A DNA stretch of 11,578 nt from the NCBI GenBank assembly GCA_024636105.1, contig JAGXHO010000165.1, positions 1 to 11,578 of the forward strand. The letters are read 5' to 3'. Origin of the DNA: Trueperaceae bacterium (GTDB taxonomy: Bacteria > Deinococcota > Deinococci > Deinococcales > Trueperaceae). Below are positions 9,089 to 11,578 of this stretch, in pieces. The position numbers were made by a program, and so were the translations under genes. The first letter of the stretch is position 1; each line of letters starts with the position of its first letter. A model generated the notes under the pieces. That model saw only the letters and a list, made by a program, of their open reading frames with translations. It was not told the origin of the DNA and made no database searches.

Positions 9089-10274
9089 GGAGCTTCTCCT
9101 TGTGCATGCCGTAGACGAACCAGGCGCGGCAGGTGCCCTCGTGGCTCACCATGCAGGGCCCGTACGGGCTGTCGGGGGTGCAGAGCTTGCCGAATACGCT
9201 GCACTGGTCGGGGCGGATCTGCCCGAGCGTGACCTCGGCGCAGCGGCACCCCTTGGGGTGCTCGGCGCCCTGGAGCGCGAGCGGGTCGAGCTGGTCGGCG
9301 AAGCGCAGGGCGGCGCTGAAGCGCTGGTACTCCGGGCGCAGCTTGTACCCCGAGGCCGGGATCTCGGCGATGCCGCGCCAGCGGATCGGGGCGAGCTCGA
9401 AGACCTGGTCGGTCTCGCTCTTGGCTTTCTCGTTGCCGTCGTACTTGACCAGCCGTTGGTAGGGGTTGCTGACCTCGAAGCGCCCGTCGCGGATCTGCTC
9501 GAGCAGCGAGGCGACCGACGCCATCACGTCGACGGGCTCGAAGCCACCCGAGGCGCACGCGATTCCCTGCTCGGCGAGCGGCTCGTACACCCGCAGGCCG
9601 GTGATGGTGACCGCGTGGCCGGGCAGGATGAAGCCCTCGATGTCGAAGCCGTCGAGCGTCGGGAGCAGCTTGCTCGCCGGGGGCGTGTAGTAGTTCGCCT
9701 CGATGACGCTCAGGTTGTCGGGGGCGCCGCGCTTGAGCATCGCCGCGACCGCCACGATCGTGGTCTCGAAGCCGACCGAGAAGAACACCACCTGCTTGTC
9801 GGGGTTCGCCTCGGCGATGCGCTTGCTCTCGAAGACGCTGTAGACCGCGCGGACGTCGCCGCCGCGGGCGCGGGCGTCGAGCAGGCTCATGCGGACGTCG
9901 CCGCGGCGCTCGCCCTCGAGCGGGATGCTGCCGGGCACCGCCAGCATGTCGCCGAACGAGGTGACGATCACGCCGGGGGTGAGCGACAGCTGGATCGCCA
10001 TGTTGATGTACTCGTTGTCGCAGACGCACACTGGGCAGCCGGGACCGGCCAGAACCGTCACGCTCGGGGGGAGCAGGTCGCGCAGCGCGAAGCGCCCGAT
10101 CTCGTGCTCGTGCGTCCCGCAGATGTGCATCAGCTTGACCGGTCGCCCGATCTTGGCGGCGAGCTCGGCGATCCGCTGGCGCAACCCGGCGACGATCTCC
10201 GGGTCCTTGTAGGTGGCCGGCGTGTAGTCGCCGGTCAGGGCGCGGGCCGCCCGACCCTGGTCGGCCTTATCCAC
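9072..10274 (-). CDS. hypD: Hydrogenase maturation protein HypD (iron-sulfur Fe(CN)2CO scaffold)
   Basis: HypD (400 aa) forms a complex with HypC on which the Fe(CN)2CO unit of NiFe hydrogenase is assembled. The hallmark MHICGTHEHEIGRFALRDLLP (49-69; C52) and GPGCPVC (C80, C83) carry the conserved catalytic cysteines; FSVGFETT and LPGHA segments also fit. The C-terminal cysteine cluster (C343, C345, C358, C365, C374, C382 in GCRCAEV, DQCSVFGKLC, GPCMVSHEGTC) supplies the 4Fe-4S ligands. An extra cysteine, C85, follows the CxxC (CPVCVC). The start is GTG 10274, overlapping the hypC stop by 8 bases; no good Shine-Dalgarno is seen, so translation probably depends on coupling to hypC. The 3' end overlaps hypE by 17 bases. 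Cytoplasmic. Confidence 0.97.
   Translation of the reverse strand: MDKADQGRAARALTGDYTPATYKDPEIVAGLRQRIAELAAKIGRPVKLMHICGTHEHEIGRFALRDLLPPSVTVLAGPGCPVCVCDNEYINMAIQLSLTPGVIVTSFGDMLAVPGSIPLEGERRGDVRMSLLDARARGGDVRAVYSVFESKRIAEANPDKQVVFFSVGFETTIVAVAAMLKRGAPDNLSVIEANYYTPPASKLLPTLDGFDIEGFILPGHAVTITGLRVYEPLAEQGIACASGGFEPVDVMASVASLLEQIRDGRFEVSNPYQRLVKYDGNEKAKSETDQVFELAPIRWRGIAEIPASGYKLRPEYQRFSAALRFADQLDPLALQGAEHPKGCRCAEVTLGQIRPDQCSVFGKLCTPDSPYGPCMVSHEGTCRAWFVYGMHKEKLHVEAA
9094..9100 (-). promoter_or_regulatory. Shine-Dalgarno fixing the hypE start
   Basis: Minus-strand AGGAGAA (9100-9094) is 5 bases ahead of ATG 9088 and lies inside the hypD coding end. It supports the long HypE N-terminus rather than a start nearer the conserved domain. 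Confidence 0.7.
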
Positions 10275-10533
10275 GGCGGGTCGTCGACAGCGCCGGCGCG
10301 CCGTCGCCGCGCGTCTCCGGCTCGAGGTACTGGGCGATCAGCTCGAGGTTCGCGGCGGCGTCTTCGGGGGCGATCTTGTCGATCGCGAAGCCGGCGTGCA
10401 CGACCACCCAGTCGCCGACCTTGAGGTCGTCGACCAACCCGACGAAGCAGTGCTGGGTGGCGTTCCCGAGCCGGATCAAGCACCGGTCGGCGTCGAGCAC
10501 GTCGACGACTTCATGCGGGAGACCAAGGCACAT
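10267..10533 (-). CDS. hypC: Hydrogenase maturation chaperone HypC/HybG
   Basis: Small OB-fold chaperone, 88 aa, that carries the Fe(CN)2CO unit between HypD and the hydrogenase large subunit. It begins MCLGLPHEV, giving the essential N-terminal C2 after Met removal, and contains the typical LVDDLKVGDWVVVHAGFAIDKI (33-54) with conserved H46. The C-terminal tail (about 75-88) is short and polar. A strong Shine-Dalgarno, AGAGGAGG (10547-10540), lies 6 bases ahead of ATG 10533. The stop overlaps the GTG start of hypD by 8 bases, fitting their function as a complex. A 118-base spacer with a hairpin separates it from hypA upstream. Cytoplasmic. Confidence 0.96.
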   Translation of the reverse strand: MCLGLPHEVVDVLDADRCLIRLGNATQHCFVGLVDDLKVGDWVVVHAGFAIDKIAPEDAAANLELIAQYLEPETRGDGAPALSTTRRG

Positions 10534-10579
10534 ACGCGTCCTCCTCTGAGCCGGCAGCCAGGACGGACCTGACGCAAGA

Positions 10580-10616
10580 GCGGTGCCCCCATCATGCGTT
10601 CTGAAGGGGGCACCGC
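10580..10616. repeat. 11-bp hairpin in the hypA-hypC spacer
   Basis: GCGGTGCCCCC (10580-10590), a 15-base loop, and GGGGGCACCGC (10606-10616) form a perfect 11-bp stem inside the only real gap (10534-10651) in the operon. No T-run follows on either strand, so it is not a standard terminator. It could be an mRNA processing or stability element, an attenuator lowering hypC-E relative to hypA, or an inserted palindromic repeat. The remainder of the 118-base spacer shows only the hypC Shine-Dalgarno. Confidence 0.65.
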
Positions 10617-10651
10617 GCCGGGGCCGATGTCCTACGTCGTCGTCGGAATTG

Positions 10652-10999
10652 CTACGCCACGGCCACGTCCCGCAGGTGGAGTTCGCGCCCCTGGCGCAGG
10701 TCGGCCGAGGGCGTGCCGCACGTGGGGCAGTCGGCGATGCCGAAACGGTTGTCGAGCTCGAAGTCGGCGTCGCAGGTCGCGCAGTGCGCGAGCGCCGGCA
10801 GGTACGTGACGTCGAGCGTCGCGCCCGCGGCCAACGTGCCCTCGCGGGCGCCGCGGTAGGCGAACTCGAGCGCCTCGGGCACGACCCCCGCCAGCGCACC
10901 GATCTCGAGCCGGATGGACTCGATGCGGGTCGCGCCGGCGGCGCGTGCCGCCTCTTCGGCGAGCTCGATCATGCGCACCGCGAGGCCGAACTCATGCAT
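10652..10999 (-). CDS. hypA: Hydrogenase nickel-insertion protein HypA
   Basis: HypA (115 aa) is the nickel chaperone that, with the GTPase HypB, delivers nickel to the hydrogenase large subunit. The mature start MHEFGLA gives the nickel-binding MHE motif (H2, E3). The zinc site is two CxxC pairs, C73/C76 in CATC and C91/C94 in CPTC. Length is normal. ATG 10999 is fixed by the MHE motif and has GGAG 7 bases upstream; it overlaps the end of the endopeptidase gene by 8 bases. hypB, its usual partner and neighbour, is not between it and hypC. Cytoplasmic. Confidence 0.96.
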   Translation of the reverse strand: MHEFGLAVRMIELAEEAARAAGATRIESIRLEIGALAGVVPEALEFAYRGAREGTLAAGATLDVTYLPALAHCATCDADFELDNRFGIADCPTCGTPSADLRQGRELHLRDVAVA

Positions 11000-11578
11000 G
11001 CGCGAGCTCCGACCTGTCCGCTAGATCGGCGCGTGCGCCCACGACGATGGCTTCGGCCGTGAACGGCGTGTCGGCGGTCAGCTCGGGGTGCACGTCCTCG
11101 GGCACGATGCCCAGCGCCTCGAGCTCGCGCAGGACGACGGTGGCCAGGGCCGGCATGCGCGGACCGACGACCGGGCCGAGCTGCACGCCGATGCCTTCGC
11201 CCGAGAACTCCAGCGGGTCAACGCCGATGGCGACGATCGACACCTCGGGGAGGTCGCCGTGGAGCTCCATGGCCGTGAGCAGGTCGGGGACCTCCCACTC
11301 GTGCGACGAGAGCTTGCCGTAGCCGACCTCGGGCGGGACGTCGCCGGGGCCGAAGCGGTAGATCTTGCCCACCGGTGCGGCGACCGCGTCGACGAACACC
11401 ACGCGCGGGTAGTCGGCGATCAGGGTCAGCAGTTGCCACCCGAGCGTGCCGCCGTCGACGATATCGACGCCTTCGGGGAAGCGGAACTTGGTCCGGAGGT
11501 AGTGGACGAGGTGCACGCCCGCCCCTTCGTCGCCGTAGAAGACGTTCCCGACGCCGAGGACCAGGAGCGGGCGCGCCC
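10992..11578 (-). CDS. NiFe hydrogenase maturation endopeptidase (HyaD/HybD family), 5' end outside the window
   Basis: Endopeptidase that clips the C-terminal extension of the hydrogenase large subunit once nickel is in place. About 194 residues are visible; the frame is open to the right edge, with LLVLGVGNVFYGDEGAGVHL at the start of the visible part, so the true start lies just beyond the window and the GTG at 11516 is internal. Nickel-sensing residues of the family fit: Glu in GDEGAGV (HybD Glu16), Asp in VFVDAVAAP (HybD Asp62) and His in SSHEW (HybD His93). The segments LPEVSIVAIGVDPLEFSGEGIG and VVLRELEALGI are also typical. Its 3' end overlaps hypA by 8 bases. It probably follows the hydrogenase structural genes upstream. 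Family call firm; which large subunit it serves cannot be seen. Confidence 0.93.
   Translation of the reverse strand, partial: ARPLLVLGVGNVFYGDEGAGVHLVHYLRTKFRFPEGVDIVDGGTLGWQLLTLIADYPRVVFVDAVAAPVGKIYRFGPGDVPPEVGYGKLSSHEWEVPDLLTAMELHGDLPEVSIVAIGVDPLEFSGEGIGVQLGPVVGPRMPALATVVLRELEALGIVPEDVHPELTADTPFTAEAIVVGARADLADRSELAHA

Noticed and set aside
7152..10424. Several long plus-strand open frames opposite the hyp genes
   Set aside because: They are complements of well-supported hypE, hypD and neighbouring genes and show no recognisable domains.
10580..10616. Hairpin read as an intrinsic terminator, tRNA or SECIS-like element
   Set aside because: No T-run on either strand, no cloverleaf arms or conserved tRNA loops, and no in-frame UGA needing recoding in the adjacent genes.
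11514..11516. GTG as the start of the endopeptidase
   Set aside because: The frame continues upstream with LGVGNVFYGDEGAG, which contains the conserved nickel-binding glutamate, so the start lies outside the window.

Overview
The window is very GC-rich (about 70% by eye). Most genes end in tight overlaps. Three gene starts have a TANNNT -10 hexamer 5 to 7 bases ahead of the start codon and no Shine-Dalgarno sequence, which suggests leaderless transcripts. Together these point to an actinobacterial-type genome, perhaps an uncultured or Thermoleophilia-like lineage; this placement is a guess from style, not from a marker gene. The gene content (pyruvate:ferredoxin oxidoreductase plus nickel-iron hydrogenase maturation genes) indicates an organism able to run low-potential ferredoxin and H2 metabolism.

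Layout. Bases 1-160 (minus) hold at most a small 34-codon ORF and the start of a second frame, both uncertain. A winged-helix regulator (191-880, plus) converges on an NfsA-type flavin nitroreductase (903-1853, minus). A 144-base divergent region with a perfect 7-bp inverted repeat separates the nitroreductase from a full-length pyruvate:ferredoxin oxidoreductase, nifJ (1998-5657, plus). nifJ overlaps (ATGA) a dihydroorotate-dehydrogenase-like flavoprotein (5654-6670). A separately promoted CDKN3/KAP-like dual-specificity phosphatase follows (6722-7387). It converges on a minus-strand hydrogenase maturation operon that, in transcription order, runs: HyaD/HybD-type endopeptidase (partial, enters at the right edge), hypA, a 118-base spacer with an 11-bp hairpin, hypC, hypD, hypE, and an unrecognised 193-aa protein fused to the operon by a TGATG stop/start.

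How they work together. NifJ oxidises pyruvate to acetyl-CoA and reduces ferredoxin or flavodoxin. The maturation genes build the NiFe(CN)2CO centre of a hydrogenase whose structural genes are not in the window: HypC, HypD and HypE make and carry the Fe(CN)2CO unit, HypA helps insert nickel, and the endopeptidase trims the large subunit. hypB and hypF are not visible; hypB would canonically lie between hypA and hypC, exactly where the hairpin spacer is.

Most worth a second look: the cluster of three palindromes inside the 5' end of hypE that encodes a non-family N-terminal extension; the unrecognised CxxH/CxxC protein closing the hyp operon; the hypA-hypC spacer hairpin; and the leaderless and bidirectional promoters.
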